A stretch of DNA of 38,178 nucleotides from Oscillatoriales cyanobacterium (GCA_004292515.1 RDXB01000096.1:1-38178); one strand, 5' to 3'; shown: positions 24,649 to 34,050, numbered from the stretch's first letter. Program-made: numbers and translations. The notes: generated from the letters alone by a model not told the origin.

Positions 24649-24826
24649 AGGCAACAGGCTCGGTTAATTTACCTGCAAGATTTCCAGTAAGCTCAAAACA
24701 ACACTGACAGATTCTCCGCGACAGGATGTCCCGCCATCGTCCAGGCTCTATGCCGATCGCTTCGGAATCGGGTAGGACTGCACCAGGCATGGGCTAATAA
24801 CGTTAAGGCAAACGGGATCGCGCACA

Positions 24827-26170
24827 ATGCTCGATTGGGGTCTGGTATGGGCGCTGGGATTTTTAGGGAGCTTCGGCCACTGCGCGGGTATGTGTGGGCC
24901 GCTAGCGGTGGCCTTTGCTTTGTCGGGGATGCCGCGCCCCGTGGAGAGTTCCTTGGGGCCAGCCCATTCCACCATTCAGGCGGACTGCCATCCTAGCTCG
25001 ACTGATCCCACCGATCCCATCAATCCCACCAATCGCCCTGATCGCCCCGGCCGATCGCCCGCTTGGCAAGTGTGGTGGCCGGCACTGCGGTTTCACGGGC
25101 TGCTGAATTTGGGACGGGTGATCAGCTACGCGATCGCGGGTGGGGCGATCGGCAGCTTGGGATCGCTGTTGGTGGCGGGCGGCCAACTGGCAGGGATTGA
25201 TAGTCCCCTGCGCCAGGGGTTGAGCTTGCTGACGGGGGTGATGTTGGTTTGGTTTGGCCTGGCCCAGGTGCGGCCCCAATGGCTGCCGCGCTTACCCCTG
25301 TGGCATCCCTTGGCCCAGGGGGTGCAACGGGCGCGCCTGGAGCGGGGGATGGTGGCGATCGCGGGTCGATCGGGCTGGTGGATGCCCTTGGCGGTGGGGC
25401 TGGCCTGGGGGCTGATTCCCTGTGGATTTTTGTATGCGGCCCAAATCAAAGCGGCAGAAACGGGCAGCGCGATCGGCGGTAGCTTGACCATGCTGGTCTT
25501 TGGGTTGGGGACAATGCCGACGATGGTGTTGACGGGGATGTGGGCCGGGGCCGTCAGTCGCGATCGCCGGAGTCAACTGTTTCGGCTGGCGGGCTGGGTG
25601 ACCCTGGCGATCGGGGTGATTACCTTGGCCCGCACCAGTGCGATGCAGGATTTGACGGGTTATGGTTCCCTGCTGCTGTTGGTGTTGGCCTTGGTTGCTC
25701 GGCCGATCGCGCGGTTGTGGGCGGCCCCCCTGCGCTACCGACGGGCGATCGGTGTGGGGGCTTGGGTCCTGGCCCTGGCGCATATGGGCCATATGTTGGA
25801 ACACACCTTGGACTGGGATGTGGCGGCCATCAGCTTTTTGCCCCTCGGACAACAAGTGGGCATTTGGGCGGGGCTGACGGCGATCGGCTTGCTCACCCCC
25901 TTAGCCTTGACCAGTTGCGATCGGGCGGTGAAATGGCTGGGCGATCGGTGGCGGCGGTTGCACTTGGCTGCGGTTCCGGCGCTGATTTTGGTCGGGATTC
26001 ATGTGAATTTGGTCAGCTCAGATTTTCTGGGCAATCTGACCGGGGCCCATTGGGGGCGATCGCTGCTGTTTAGTGGCCTGTTGGTGTTGATGGTGGCCTT
26101 GCGATGGCGGCGGGCTTGGCAGGCGATCGGGTGCGATCGCTGGTATGGCGATCGAAGTACGCCCCAATGA
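24827..26170 (+). CDS. SafE/UreH-type membrane protein fused to a ferric-reductase-like domain
   Basis: A 447-residue polytopic protein. The N-terminal half is a TauE/SafE (COG2836, DsbD-like) domain with the signature GHCAGMCGPL at residues ~17-26, and a matching later motif GLIPCGFLYAAQ; the paired Cys residues suggest thiol or metal (Cu) handling. The C-terminal ~150 residues resemble the heme b ferric-reductase/MsrQ (YedZ) transmembrane domain: RAIGVGAWVLALAHMGHMLE with His residues, then LTSCDRAVKWLGDRWRRLHL and LVGIHVN. This implies transmembrane electron transfer coupled to the SafE part; the coupling is inference. The last few codons and stop (STPQ then TGA) are contributed by the edge of a Rep-A repeat, so the natural C-terminus was altered. 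Confidence 0.85.
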   Translation: MLDWGLVWALGFLGSFGHCAGMCGPLAVAFALSGMPRPVESSLGPAHSTIQADCHPSSTDPTDPINPTNRPDRPGRSPAWQVWWPALRFHGLLNLGRVISYAIAGGAIGSLGSLLVAGGQLAGIDSPLRQGLSLLTGVMLVWFGLAQVRPQWLPRLPLWHPLAQGVQRARLERGMVAIAGRSGWWMPLAVGLAWGLIPCGFLYAAQIKAAETGSAIGGSLTMLVFGLGTMPTMVLTGMWAGAVSRDRRSQLFRLAGWVTLAIGVITLARTSAMQDLTGYGSLLLLVLALVARPIARLWAAPLRYRRAIGVGAWVLALAHMGHMLEHTLDWDVAAISFLPLGQQVGIWAGLTAIGLLTPLALTSCDRAVKWLGDRWRRLHLAAVPALILVGIHVNLVSSDFLGNLTGAHWGRSLLFSGLLVLMVALRWRRAWQAIGCDRWYGDRSTPQ

Positions 26171-26350
26171 TCGACATAGACAAGGAGCTTAGGGCGTGTC
26201 ATCAGATGCCATTGATGGCAGATGAAACAGTGATGTTCCGTGCCCCAGTCGTCGTAACAAGGGGCTTAAGCCCCTGACAGCCCCTAAGCCCCTTGCCCCC
26301 ACGACTATTAGTGCTTGCCCGTGCCAAAAGATATTTTTTAGACAGCCTCT
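26150..26350. mobile_element. Rep-A repeat interrupted at its palindrome by Rep-B
   Basis: Rep-A sequence (TACGCCCCAATGATCGACAT from 26159) leads into the palindrome arm AAGGAGCTTA, where Rep-B (26192-26284; ends GGGCGTGTCATCAG and CTGACAGCCCC) is inserted with TA on both sides. The other arm AAGCCCCTTG and the Rep-A right end (TTTTTTAGACAGCCTCT) follow. The Rep-A left terminus is lost into the end of the upstream gene. Confidence 0.75.
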
Positions 26351-27206
26351 AAGGATTGCAAGCGGGGCAATGGGCTGGGTCAGCGGTTTGGCCCTGGGGA
26401 AAATCCTCGCTCCGTTGGTGGCCGCAATGGTCACAAGTCCAGCGATGTACCCGCACCAATGCCGTGGGCCAGCCACAAGCCTCACAGGGCAGCCCCGGCA
26501 GCCGCTGCGTGATCCAAAACCCCGGCCAATCGCAGCTCGGACAGGCCGATTGGGCTTTTTCCAGCAAGTTATCCATTGCTTGGGCAATCACTTGCATCCG
26601 TTTGGGATTGTGCATGGCGCGCATATCGGTTTCGAGCCAGAGCGTGCCATCGGGCGATCGGGCTAGATAATCCATCGCCAAGTCCTGTAGCAGCATTGGA
26701 TCTCGGACTCCTTTGACTACGGCTTGGCCCTCGGCGGGATTGCCCAAGCTCACCACCAAACCGTGGTCGGGAAAGCCCACCTGCTGGGCAAACCGATCGA
26801 CCGCATCCCAGTCTCGCAGGGTTGCTTGGCGATAGTTGGTCTCCCATGAGAGGGCTTCCCCCACCAGTTCCAGGCCCGACGTGCGGTCGAGCAGCAACAC
26901 CAACTCATAGTTCACCGCCGCCAAGGGCAGGGCCGGATGGGGGCCAAAGGAGCCTTCGCTGGCTAGGGCGATCGCCGCTCCCGTGGCTTCGAGGGCAGCC
27001 AGTGCCTTGGTGCGGGCCGTGGCCCGTTGGTCGCCGGGTCGATCGCGATCGCGGGTGAAAGTGCCAAAGCGATCGGTATCAAAATCCGGCGGGACAATCG
27101 GCCGCAATCCCCAAGCCCGTTCCACGGCGGGGCCCAGCACCTGTTCCTTATGGTGCATGGTGGCGATCGCGATCGGTTGGCCCTGCCAACGCTCCGTCAG
27201 GTTCAT
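26349..27206 (-). CDS. DUF6671 family protein with two C-terminal zinc ribbons
   Basis: A 285-residue protein I recognise as the DUF6671 family from features such as IAIATMHHKEQVLGPA, EGSFGPHP and NYELVLLLD. The catalytic or binding role is unknown. The C-terminal third carries four Cys pairs, CPSCDWPGF, CEACGWPT, CDHCGH and CPACNP, arranged as two zinc ribbons. Its ATG overlaps the TGA of the upstream GNAT gene (ATGA, 27203-27206), so the two are translationally coupled. It is convergent with the SafE-like gene; a nested repeat lies between them. Confidence 0.82.
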   Translation of the reverse strand: MNLTERWQGQPIAIATMHHKEQVLGPAVERAWGLRPIVPPDFDTDRFGTFTRDRDRPGDQRATARTKALAALEATGAAIALASEGSFGPHPALPLAAVNYELVLLLDRTSGLELVGEALSWETNYRQATLRDWDAVDRFAQQVGFPDHGLVVSLGNPAEGQAVVKGVRDPMLLQDLAMDYLARSPDGTLWLETDMRAMHNPKRMQVIAQAMDNLLEKAQSACPSCDWPGFWITQRLPGLPCEACGWPTALVRVHRWTCDHCGHQRSEDFPQGQTADPAHCPACNP

Positions 27207-27682
27207 GGGGCTGTGAGAGATTTGACCAGTTCGATCGACTGGGTGGCGTAACCCAGCGACTCATAAAAGGCGATCGCGCCGGGGTTGTGGGCATCCACTT
27301 GCAAGCCCAGGCGATCGCAACCTGCTTGGCGGGCAAAGGCTTCGGCTTGCCGCAACAGGGTCGTGGCAATGCCCTGGCGACGCGCCTCGGGACAGACCCA
27401 AATCCACAACAGTTGGGCCCGTCGCGCGCCCGTTTGCGGATCGATCGCCCAGCCCAGCCACAGGCCGGCGATCGGCTCCGGGGCCTGGGGCGGCTGCACC
27501 CACCAGAGGGGCGTTTCATCACTCAGCAGCCGATCGAGGGTGGCGGCGATCGCCTCGGGGGCGATCGGGTGGGGCGACAGTTCTTGGTAGGTGGCCTGCA
27601 ATTGGGCCACCAACAGGGGGCGATCGGCCCGGGAACCCCGCCGCAACCAACCGGCCGGCAGGGGGCGATCGACCTGGCTCAT
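27203..27682 (-). CDS. GNAT-family N-acetyltransferase
   Basis: A 159-residue acetyl-CoA-dependent acyltransferase; the substrate is unknown. The GNAT core is clear: LLWIWVCPEARRQGIATTLL (motif A with RxxGxA, the acetyl-CoA pyrophosphate loop), then AFARQAGCDRLGLQVDAHNP and AIAFYESLGY. The start ATG 27682 is unambiguous. It overlaps DUF6671 by four bases and follows the small membrane protein gene by 14 bp, giving a three-gene minus-strand operon. Confidence 0.9.
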   Translation of the reverse strand: MSQVDRPLPAGWLRRGSRADRPLLVAQLQATYQELSPHPIAPEAIAATLDRLLSDETPLWWVQPPQAPEPIAGLWLGWAIDPQTGARRAQLLWIWVCPEARRQGIATTLLRQAEAFARQAGCDRLGLQVDAHNPGAIAFYESLGYATQSIELVKSLTAP

Positions 27683-27696
27683 GCGGGGTTCATGGC

Positions 27697-27960
27697 TTAC
27701 AAACTGGCGGATAGATCACCGTCGGGCGTGACCCCTTGCACCAGCACCGACAGGGACGGCGGCAACCCCACCGAGGGGCGATCGCTGACCGCGCTCACGT
27801 CAGGGGACTGGGCGATCGGCACAGGCGATTCCAGGGCGCTGATCGGGGCCGGAGCCGCTAAATCATTCGGCAGGAAAATACGAGCACTGACAGCGATCAG
27901 GGCGATCGCGAAAATCAGCACCACCAGAAAAGGAGCCACATACTGCCGGAAGAACGCCAT
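27697..27960 (-). CDS. Small single-span membrane protein
   Basis: An 87-residue protein beginning MAFFRQYVAPFLVVLIFAIA, with one N-terminal membrane segment (about residues 8-30) and a Pro/Ser-rich tail predicted outside the cytoplasm. Family not recognised. ATG 27960 was chosen; a GTG directly precedes it. First gene of the operon with GNAT and DUF6671. Confidence 0.65.
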   Translation of the reverse strand: MAFFRQYVAPFLVVLIFAIALIAVSARIFLPNDLAAPAPISALESPVPIAQSPDVSAVSDRPSVGLPPSLSVLVQGVTPDGDLSASL

Positions 27961-28076
27961 CACCGACCCTCTCTAATATTGATAATGTTCTGTAATATTT
28001 CTTGACCATCATTTTGACAGAGAACGCACCCGATCGAACCGGGCTTTTTCTCGTCGTTCCTTGTGCTCCCTTCGCC

Positions 28077-28856
28077 ATGAGTTCCCCCAATCAATCCCCA
28101 ACCAGCTCCGACTCAGCCCCGGCCCTGGCCCTGGTGGCAGCCAGGGGCCAAGGGCGACGGCCGTTGGGCCCCCTGAGCGGGGCGATCGCCTCTGGGGAGC
28201 GAGTCGCCATTTTGGGGCCCGGTAGCCGGGATCTGTTGCGCTGGTGGGTGCGTTTAGCTGACCCCGCCCAGGGCCAGGTGATGGCCCTGGGGCAGTCGGT
28301 GCAGGCGATCGACCCAAAGATCCTGCGACAACAGGTGGCGCTCGTGCGGGGTGATGCACCCTTGCTGGCCCCAACGGTGGCGGAGGCCCTAGCCGCTCCC
28401 TTGCGGTGGGCGGGCCAATCGCCCATCACCCTTGAGTCCCTGGTACTGGCGGCGCTCGATCGCTTTGGGTTGGATCGATCGTGGCTGACAAAGCGCGATT
28501 TTCAGCTCTCGCCAGCTGATCGACTCTGGGTGGCCCTGGTGCGAGCCAGCCTCTGGGAACCGACTGTCTTGCTCCTAGAAGACCTGTGGCCGCAGCTCAC
28601 CCAGGGTCAAGGCGATCGGTTGCAACGGATTTTGGATGCGGGCTGGCGCACCGGTCAGGCCAAACCAACCGTTGTGGTGACAGGAGCCGTGCCCCCACCC
28701 CTCACCCGCTGGCTCACCCGGGTTTGGATGCTGGAAGAGGGGCAACTCACTCGCGATCGCCCGGCTGGCGATTGGGATTGGTCAGACTGGGGCGATCGCA
28801 CTGCGTTGGACGCTCCCCCCAGCCAGGAGTCTGATGCCGATGCCGATTGGTTTTGA
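28077..28856 (+). CDS. Degenerate ABC-transporter ATPase-like protein
   Basis: A 259-residue protein with the layout of an ABC ATPase but with every nucleotide-binding motif altered. The Walker A position reads ILGPGSRDLL, without the Gly-Lys-Ser/Thr. The signature LSGGQ is LSPAD (LSPADRLWVALVRASLWEP). Walker B and the catalytic Glu read VLLLEDLW instead of LLLDEP. The switch His is missing (VVVTGAV). The general fold is still recognisable: GPLSGAIASGERVAIL at the start and the post-signature helix. It probably cannot hydrolyse ATP and may act as a structural or regulatory subunit. I chose ATG 28077; an upstream in-frame start would give an unrelated 25-residue extension. No transporter permease is adjacent. 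Confidence 0.8.
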   Translation: MSSPNQSPTSSDSAPALALVAARGQGRRPLGPLSGAIASGERVAILGPGSRDLLRWWVRLADPAQGQVMALGQSVQAIDPKILRQQVALVRGDAPLLAPTVAEALAAPLRWAGQSPITLESLVLAALDRFGLDRSWLTKRDFQLSPADRLWVALVRASLWEPTVLLLEDLWPQLTQGQGDRLQRILDAGWRTGQAKPTVVVTGAVPPPLTRWLTRVWMLEEGQLTRDRPAGDWDWSDWGDRTALDAPPSQESDADADWF

Positions 28857-29027
28857 GCCGCCCCATAGGAATTGAGTCGGTCAGTTAGTCGGTCAGTTAA
28901 CTCAGTTACAGGCTTTATCTCTACAGGCTTTACCTCAAACGATTGGTACATCCGATCACCGATGCTATGAAGCGGTTAGTCGGTGGGCATTGCCCACCCT
29001 ACAGACTACGGGCTGTACTGTACTCAG
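28857..29027. terminator. Convergent intergenic region with hairpin
   Basis: A 12-bp tandem duplication GTCGGTCAGTTA lies at 28876-28899. The hairpin-forming GGTGGGCATTGCCCACC (28983-28999), inside a wider AGTC/GACT inverted repeat, sits between two convergent genes and probably ends transcription in both directions. Confidence 0.5.
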
Positions 29028-31520
29028 CTAATTCAGCCGATCCATACGGGCTATGGCGGCCGGGTCGAGGGAGGGCGAATTGACAGCAAAGGTCGCTGAC
29101 GTTAAGCCCGATTCATGGAAGCAAGGCAAATCAACAGTGAAGCAACTTCCTTCGTTGATGCTACTGGTGAGACTCACTCGCCCGCCATGTAACTCCACAA
29201 TTCGCTTCACCAATGCCAGGCCTAGCCCCGTGCCTTCATAGCGGCGGTTGAGGGAACTCTCGACTTGGCTAAAGGGCTGAAAAATCCGATCAAAATCCGC
29301 TTCCGCAATGCCAATCCCCGTATCAGTCACTGAAAACCGCAACCAGGGATCGGGGCGATCGAGCTGCTCAACCGCCAGCACCACATGACCCGATTCTGGG
29401 GTAAATTTCACCGCATTGATCAGTAAATTAATCAACACTTGTCGCATACGGCGTTTATCCACCACAACCGCAGGCAACGTGGGCGGGACATAAACTTCTA
29501 AATCAATGTACTTATTAAGGGCTTGGTGTCGCACAAACCCAGCACTCGATTGGCAAAGGACATTCGCAGAAACAGGCTGAAAATCGAGATCGACCTTACC
29601 TTCCTCAAGCTTCACAAAGTCTAAGATATCCGTGATCAACTCCAGCAAATGATCGCCACTTGCTTCAATGCTTTTGAGGGCTTTGATTTGCTCAAGATTA
29701 ACCGGCCCCAAAATTCCTTCACGTAGACATTCCGTAAAGCCCAGAACAGCATTGAGGGGCGTGCGTAATTCATGACTCATAATCGTCAAGAAATTACTTT
29801 TGGCTTGGTTGGCCTTCTCTGCCAATTGAGCAGACTCAAGAGCGAGCTTTCGACTTTGAAATAACTCATAGGTTCGCTGTTGCACTAACAAATTCACCAC
29901 AACTGAGTTGCGGGCTTGGGAAATGGAGAACCCACCAATCAGACCCGTAATCAAAAAACCAGCCCACAACACAAAGGCAGATTCCTGGGTGCGGAGGGGT
30001 TGAAAATAGCGATCGCCTCCCGAAAACCGAACGATCCAGACTCGATCGCCAAAGTCAATGGTTGTTTCCGCTTGGGTCATCACTTGCCCTGGATTGGCTG
30101 TCGTGATTGATTGATCAAGTTGTTCTTGAGTTTGGCTATCTTCTAGGACAAACGTCATGCCCTCAGGAATCAAGTTACTGAAGGATTCTTTGAACAAATC
30201 TCCCACTCGAAACACAGTAGCCACATAACCTTGCAGGCTTTGCTGGCGCTCTGCCAGGGTGCTCGGTTTGGGCGTGGCGTAGAGGGGTAAATATAGAATA
30301 ACGCCCTTTTGTGCTGCTGTTCCCTGGGCAAGCTCAATGGGTGGTGTGGCGGTCATCCGACCCGAATTTTGAGCCTCAATTAAGGTTTTGAGACGACGGG
30401 ATTCTGACCCCAAGTTAAAGCCGAGCGCTTTGAAATTTTTGGCTAAAGGCTCGATGTAAAAAACAGGATAATAGAGATCACGATCATCATCAGGTACAAG
30501 TAACTTTTGTGCGTTTTGCTTTTGAAATTGAAAGTTGGGAAAGCCCTCCTGACGGGCTAATTGCTCATATTGCTGGCGAGTCGATCGGGTCACTAAGGGA
30601 GTCCAACTCACGGACTGAATGCCTTGGACACTTTCTAGATAGGGTTGAGCAAATTTCTGAAATTGTTCACGATTAACACCGATCGCACCTGCTGGAAAGC
30701 TACCCGAGTCAAAGAGGCTCTTGAGACCAAAAAGCACATGGGTAGCATGGTCAAGATTGTCCTGAAGACGCTGCGTAATAATATGAACATCGCTTTGAAA
30801 CACTGCTTCGATGCGCTGTTGCTCGCGATTTTGGGACTCTTCGAAAATCAGAATCGTGGAAACTAATGCCAACAAAACTGGCAAAATGTAAGACAAGAAA
30901 TGTCGCTCTTGGGCAGTTTCTTTTTGGAGGATGAGGGGAATGCGCCGTTGCTTGAGCAAGTAAATGGTGCCGATCGGTAAGATGGCAACCACTCCCAGGG
31001 AATCCCCAATCCACCAATTCCACCAAGACTCAATGAAACCCGCAGGACTCAGGGAACCGCTGATTAACAGGGCACTGTTACCGATCGTTGCTCCCACCAA
31101 ACAACTGGCGGGCCCCGCCAAAATCAGAAAAGCCAGAATGCCGGGAACTTCTGCAAGCCAAATGGGGCGCTTAAACAGTTTGGCAAGTAGCCAATTACCA
31201 AAGGCTGCTTGGGTGACTGCCCCCAGCGCGATCGTGACCGCTACAAGTACATTCACCGGGGTCAATTCGCCGCTTGCCTTTAGGCCGATCGCCATGTTTA
31301 AACAACAGGACCCGAACCAAATCCCGGGATAGGCTTTTCTGCCCCAACACAACACACCCAGCAATGCCAAACCGGCAGCCGGCCAAACCGGCGATGCATA
31401 GCCTGGGGGCAGTGCTAAATATCCCGATAGCAAGCCGATGCCACCATAGGCGATCGCCACGCCTAGGCTCGGCAACCCGCCAGCCACAACATATCGTTTG
31501 ATTCTTGAGAAGACTGCCAT
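29028..31520 (-). CDS. MASE1-CHASE sensor histidine kinase
   Basis: An 830-residue membrane sensor kinase. The N-terminal ~300 residues form a MASE1 domain of about eight membrane segments (PPGYASPVWPAAGLALLG; later SWWNWWIGDSLGVVAILPIG). A periplasmic CHASE-type ligand-binding domain follows (from about 235, IEAVFQSDVHIITQRLQDNL, through SVSWTPLVTR and YYPVFYIEP), then a further membrane helix (about 510-535). The HisKA domain shows SHELRTPLNAVLGF with phospho-acceptor H583. The HATPase has N box NLLINAVKF, G1 DTGIGI and G2 GTGLGLALVKRIV. No receiver domain and no adjacent response regulator, so it is an orphan kinase. Ligand unknown. ATG 31520 begins right before the first hydrophobic segment. 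Confidence 0.93.
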   Translation of the reverse strand: MAVFSRIKRYVVAGGLPSLGVAIAYGGIGLLSGYLALPPGYASPVWPAAGLALLGVLCWGRKAYPGIWFGSCCLNMAIGLKASGELTPVNVLVAVTIALGAVTQAAFGNWLLAKLFKRPIWLAEVPGILAFLILAGPASCLVGATIGNSALLISGSLSPAGFIESWWNWWIGDSLGVVAILPIGTIYLLKQRRIPLILQKETAQERHFLSYILPVLLALVSTILIFEESQNREQQRIEAVFQSDVHIITQRLQDNLDHATHVLFGLKSLFDSGSFPAGAIGVNREQFQKFAQPYLESVQGIQSVSWTPLVTRSTRQQYEQLARQEGFPNFQFQKQNAQKLLVPDDDRDLYYPVFYIEPLAKNFKALGFNLGSESRRLKTLIEAQNSGRMTATPPIELAQGTAAQKGVILYLPLYATPKPSTLAERQQSLQGYVATVFRVGDLFKESFSNLIPEGMTFVLEDSQTQEQLDQSITTANPGQVMTQAETTIDFGDRVWIVRFSGGDRYFQPLRTQESAFVLWAGFLITGLIGGFSISQARNSVVVNLLVQQRTYELFQSRKLALESAQLAEKANQAKSNFLTIMSHELRTPLNAVLGFTECLREGILGPVNLEQIKALKSIEASGDHLLELITDILDFVKLEEGKVDLDFQPVSANVLCQSSAGFVRHQALNKYIDLEVYVPPTLPAVVVDKRRMRQVLINLLINAVKFTPESGHVVLAVEQLDRPDPWLRFSVTDTGIGIAEADFDRIFQPFSQVESSLNRRYEGTGLGLALVKRIVELHGGRVSLTSSINEGSCFTVDLPCFHESGLTSATFAVNSPSLDPAAIARMDRLN

Positions 31521-31590
31521 AGGTCTAGTCAGGCAACACTCGAAGGGAACGTGGGGTGCTGCTTGTGAAATTGAGACCTGGGATCATGAC

Positions 31591-31730
31591 CTGAGAAGAT
31601 GTCTGAAAAGCTGGTATTAGTCCAATCCTTACCCTACCCTAGTCATTGATAGAACCTAGGGGATGCAACCCTTTCTAGGATGATGGGTGCTTGGCTGGTA
31701 TTTGAATCAACTGTTCAGATATCCTCTCAG
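31591..31730. mobile_element. Rep-A repeat, divergent copy
   Basis: The left end CTGAGAAGATGTCTGAAAAG and the right end GTTCAGATATCCTCTCAG are inverted. The interior is highly divergent: the palindrome is replaced by CCTAGGGGATGCAACCCTTT. Confidence 0.7.
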
Positions 31731-31871
31731 AAAATGTCTGAGAAGCCAAAATAGATACTCGGTATGCCCTAGCGATCGACGGAAATAATGGGCTTAAGTC
31801 CCTTGTCTTCTGTCTTCACGACTATTGGTGCCTGACCCGTGCAACAAGATACTTTTCAGACATCCTCTGAG
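31726..31871. mobile_element. Rep-A repeat sharing its end with the preceding copy
   Basis: It begins CTCAGAAAATGTCTGAGAAG, reusing the last five bases of the neighbouring copy, and ends ACTTTTCAGACATCCTCTGAG. It contains a mutated palindrome (ATGGGCTTAAGTCCCTTG). Confidence 0.75.
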
Positions 31872-32500
31872 GCAAAGACTCGATCTCAATCCCATTTCGG
31901 TGATTGGGTTAACTGATCGAGCTTGACCACACCCAAAAACAATCTCAAAGCATAGTAAAAATTCTGGTCAGGTGTCAGCTAACTCGACATTCTTGGCGCA
32001 GTCTCGATAATTAGATGATATCTCGATTCTACGACAAAAAATCAATGAATCTTTGAAATGACTTACAGTTGGATCATTCATAAACTTTGACCTGAAATCG
32101 CTTGATTAAACCATTTAAGGTGGCTAATTTTAGTACTGATCGAGCCTAGTCCAAATCATCATGCCCAGAAAACCAAGAAAAATGCCTGTTGCTCACTACA
32201 CTGTCAACAATATTACCTAATAATTCTATTGGTGATGTTGAATGAAAATATTGTCAATAGAGTTGTTTACAATTTTGATACAAATTTGACATAAATATGA
32301 AAGTAGTAATCATGAAAATCAGCCCTTCTGCGCGTTGTTCTCTCTGAATCGTCGAAAAACAGCGATCAATCGAGTGATTTCTCCAGTTATTGAAAACATA
32401 CCCAAATTTGACTGAACTGATCGCGCTGGCCAGAACAATTCTTGACCAGAAGCCCTTAATCAAATGGGTTGAGACTGCCCGTCAGTTTGGTCTCATCCAT

Positions 32501-32530
32501 CCCTGAAATTCCCTGAAATTCCCTGAAATT
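32501..32530. repeat. Three tandem copies of CCCTGAAATT
   Basis: Perfect 10-bp triplicate, 245 bp upstream of tyrS. Confidence 0.9.
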
Positions 32531-32775
32531 CCCCCACTCCAATTTCAAACAAATTGGGTGTGAGGAGATGGCGATCGGGGCGATCGCTCGCCAAATTTGG
32601 ATGAGCAATCCTGTGGCGAGTTATTTTGGAACGCTGATGCTGGCGATCGCCACTGGCTGGGCCACCTCCCCGCTTGGCAAGCTCGACCCGGCACGCAACA
32701 ATAGGAAGGCTTTCGGGAACTCCCGCAAGCGACCCGCCCCTTTGGTTCTCTTGATCTGATCTGATTGCCCCGGCT

Positions 32776-33984
32776 ATGGCAGCGTCCACCTTCGACTGGC
32801 TCCATCGCGGAACCGCCGATATTTTCCCGAATCAACCCGACTCCAACGACCCCAGCCAAAACCTGGAACGGTTGCTGGCAACGATTGATCGCCCCCTGCG
32901 CGTCAAGCTGGGAATCGACCCCACCGGCAGCGACATCCACCTAGGCCACAGCATCCCCGTGCGAAAACTGCGGGCGTTTCAGGATGCGGGCCACATGGCC
33001 GTGCTGATCATCGGCGACTTCACGGCGCGGATCGGCGATCCCACGGGCAAGTCAGAAGTCCGCAAACAGCTAACCGAAGAGCAGGTGAAAGCCAACGCCG
33101 AAACCTATTTAGACCAGGTGCGATCGATCCTCGACTTTGAAACGCCGGGCCGCTTGGAGGTGCGCTACAACTCCGAATGGTTGGCGGGGATGGATCTGGG
33201 CAAAATCCTGGAGCTGCTTGGCACGATGACCGTCGGGCAAATGCTGGCCAAGGAAGGCTTTGCGGAGCGCTACGGCCAGGAAACGCCAATTTTCTTACAT
33301 GAATTTTTGTACCCGCTGATGCAGGGTTACGACTCGGTGGCGGTGCAGGCGGATGTGGAACTGGGCGGCACGGATCAGAAATTTAACCTGGCCGTGGGGC
33401 GTGACCTGCAACGACACTTTGGCCAAAAGCCGCAATTTGGTTTGCTCACACCGATTTTGATTGGCACCGATGGGGTGCAAAAAATGTCGAAATCCTTGGG
33501 TAACTATGTGGCGCTGCGGGATGATCCGCTGACTATGTATTCCAAGTTGGAAAAGGTGGCGGACTCACAACTCGCGAGCTACTTCGAGTTGATGACGGAT
33601 TTGGCGCTCGATCAATTGCCGGAAAACCCGCGCGATCGCCAAAAATTACTGGCCCTCGAAATCACGCGCCAAATCCACGGCGAGGCGCTGGCCTGGCAAG
33701 CCCAAAAAGATGCGGTGAACCTTGTATCGGGCAGCGGCGGGGCCGAAAATGTGCCGGAGTTTTCGATCGCTGCTGTGGAATTTCCCGCGCCGATTTTCTA
33801 CTTGTTAAGCGCTACGGGCCTGTGCAGCAGCAGCAGCGATGCGCGTCGTCAAATTCAAGGGGGCGGCGTGAAATTAGATGGCGAAAAACTGGCGAATGTG
33901 AATCAAAAGTTTGAATCCGCAACGGAACTGGCGGGCAAAGTGTTGCAAGTGGGCAAGAAGAAATTTGTCCGGTTGGTGGGCTAG
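32776..33984 (+). CDS. tyrS: Tyrosyl-tRNA synthetase
   Basis: Charges tRNA-Tyr with tyrosine in the cytoplasm. The 402-residue product has the class I signatures HLGH (residues 55-58, in [17 protein letters not shown]) and KMSKS (236-240). The tyrosine-binding region includes [14 protein letters not shown] and [22 protein letters not shown]-terminal S4-like RNA-binding domain is present ([20 protein letters not shown]). Length and motif spacing fit the TyrRS branch common in cyanobacteria, with the D-Q-K variant of the tyrosine pocket. ATG 32776 is the natural start. The downstream palindrome at 34051-34071 may act as its terminator. Confidence 0.97.
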   Translation: MAASTFDWLHRGTADIFPNQPDSNDPSQNLERLLATIDRPLRVKLGIDPTGSDIHLGHSIPVRKLRAFQDAGHMAVLIIGDFTARIGDPTGKSEVRKQLTEEQVKANAETYLDQVRSILDFETPGRLEVRYNSEWLAGMDLGKILELLGTMTVGQMLAKEGFAERYGQETPIFLHEFLYPLMQGYDSVAVQADVELGGTDQKFNLAVGRDLQRHFGQKPQFGLLTPILIGTDGVQKMSKSLGNYVALRDDPLTMYSKLEKVADSQLASYFELMTDLALDQLPENPRDRQKLLALEITRQIHGEALAWQAQKDAVNLVSGSGGAENVPEFSIAAVEFPAPIFYLLSATGLCSSSSDARRQIQGGGVKLDGEKLANVNQKFESATELAGKVLQVGKKKFVRLVG

Positions 33985-34050
33985 CGATCGTCCCAATTGG
34001 TGCTTGTTATACTGGGCTGACCGGGCATTACAGCGCGACCATTCCGGTAG

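Larger units (their letters stand above)
31521..32775. other. Long intergenic region with two Rep-A copies
   Basis: About 1.25 kb. It holds two adjacent Rep-A copies (31591-31871), then about 600 bp of AT-rich sequence without a convincing gene. A minus-strand frame at 32254-32463 has no RBS and no similarity I can see. A 10-bp repeat CCCTGAAATT (three perfect copies, 32501-32530) follows. A HIP1-containing stretch before tyrS has a short open frame (32568-32759) with no recognisable protein character. Confidence 0.5.

Noticed and set aside
32254-32463. 69-residue minus-strand frame in AT-rich DNA
   Set aside because: No start context and no recognisable transposase or other motif; could be a remnant but cannot be supported.
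32568-32759. 63-residue frame just upstream of tyrS
   Set aside because: No conserved features; likely chance frame in the tyrS leader.
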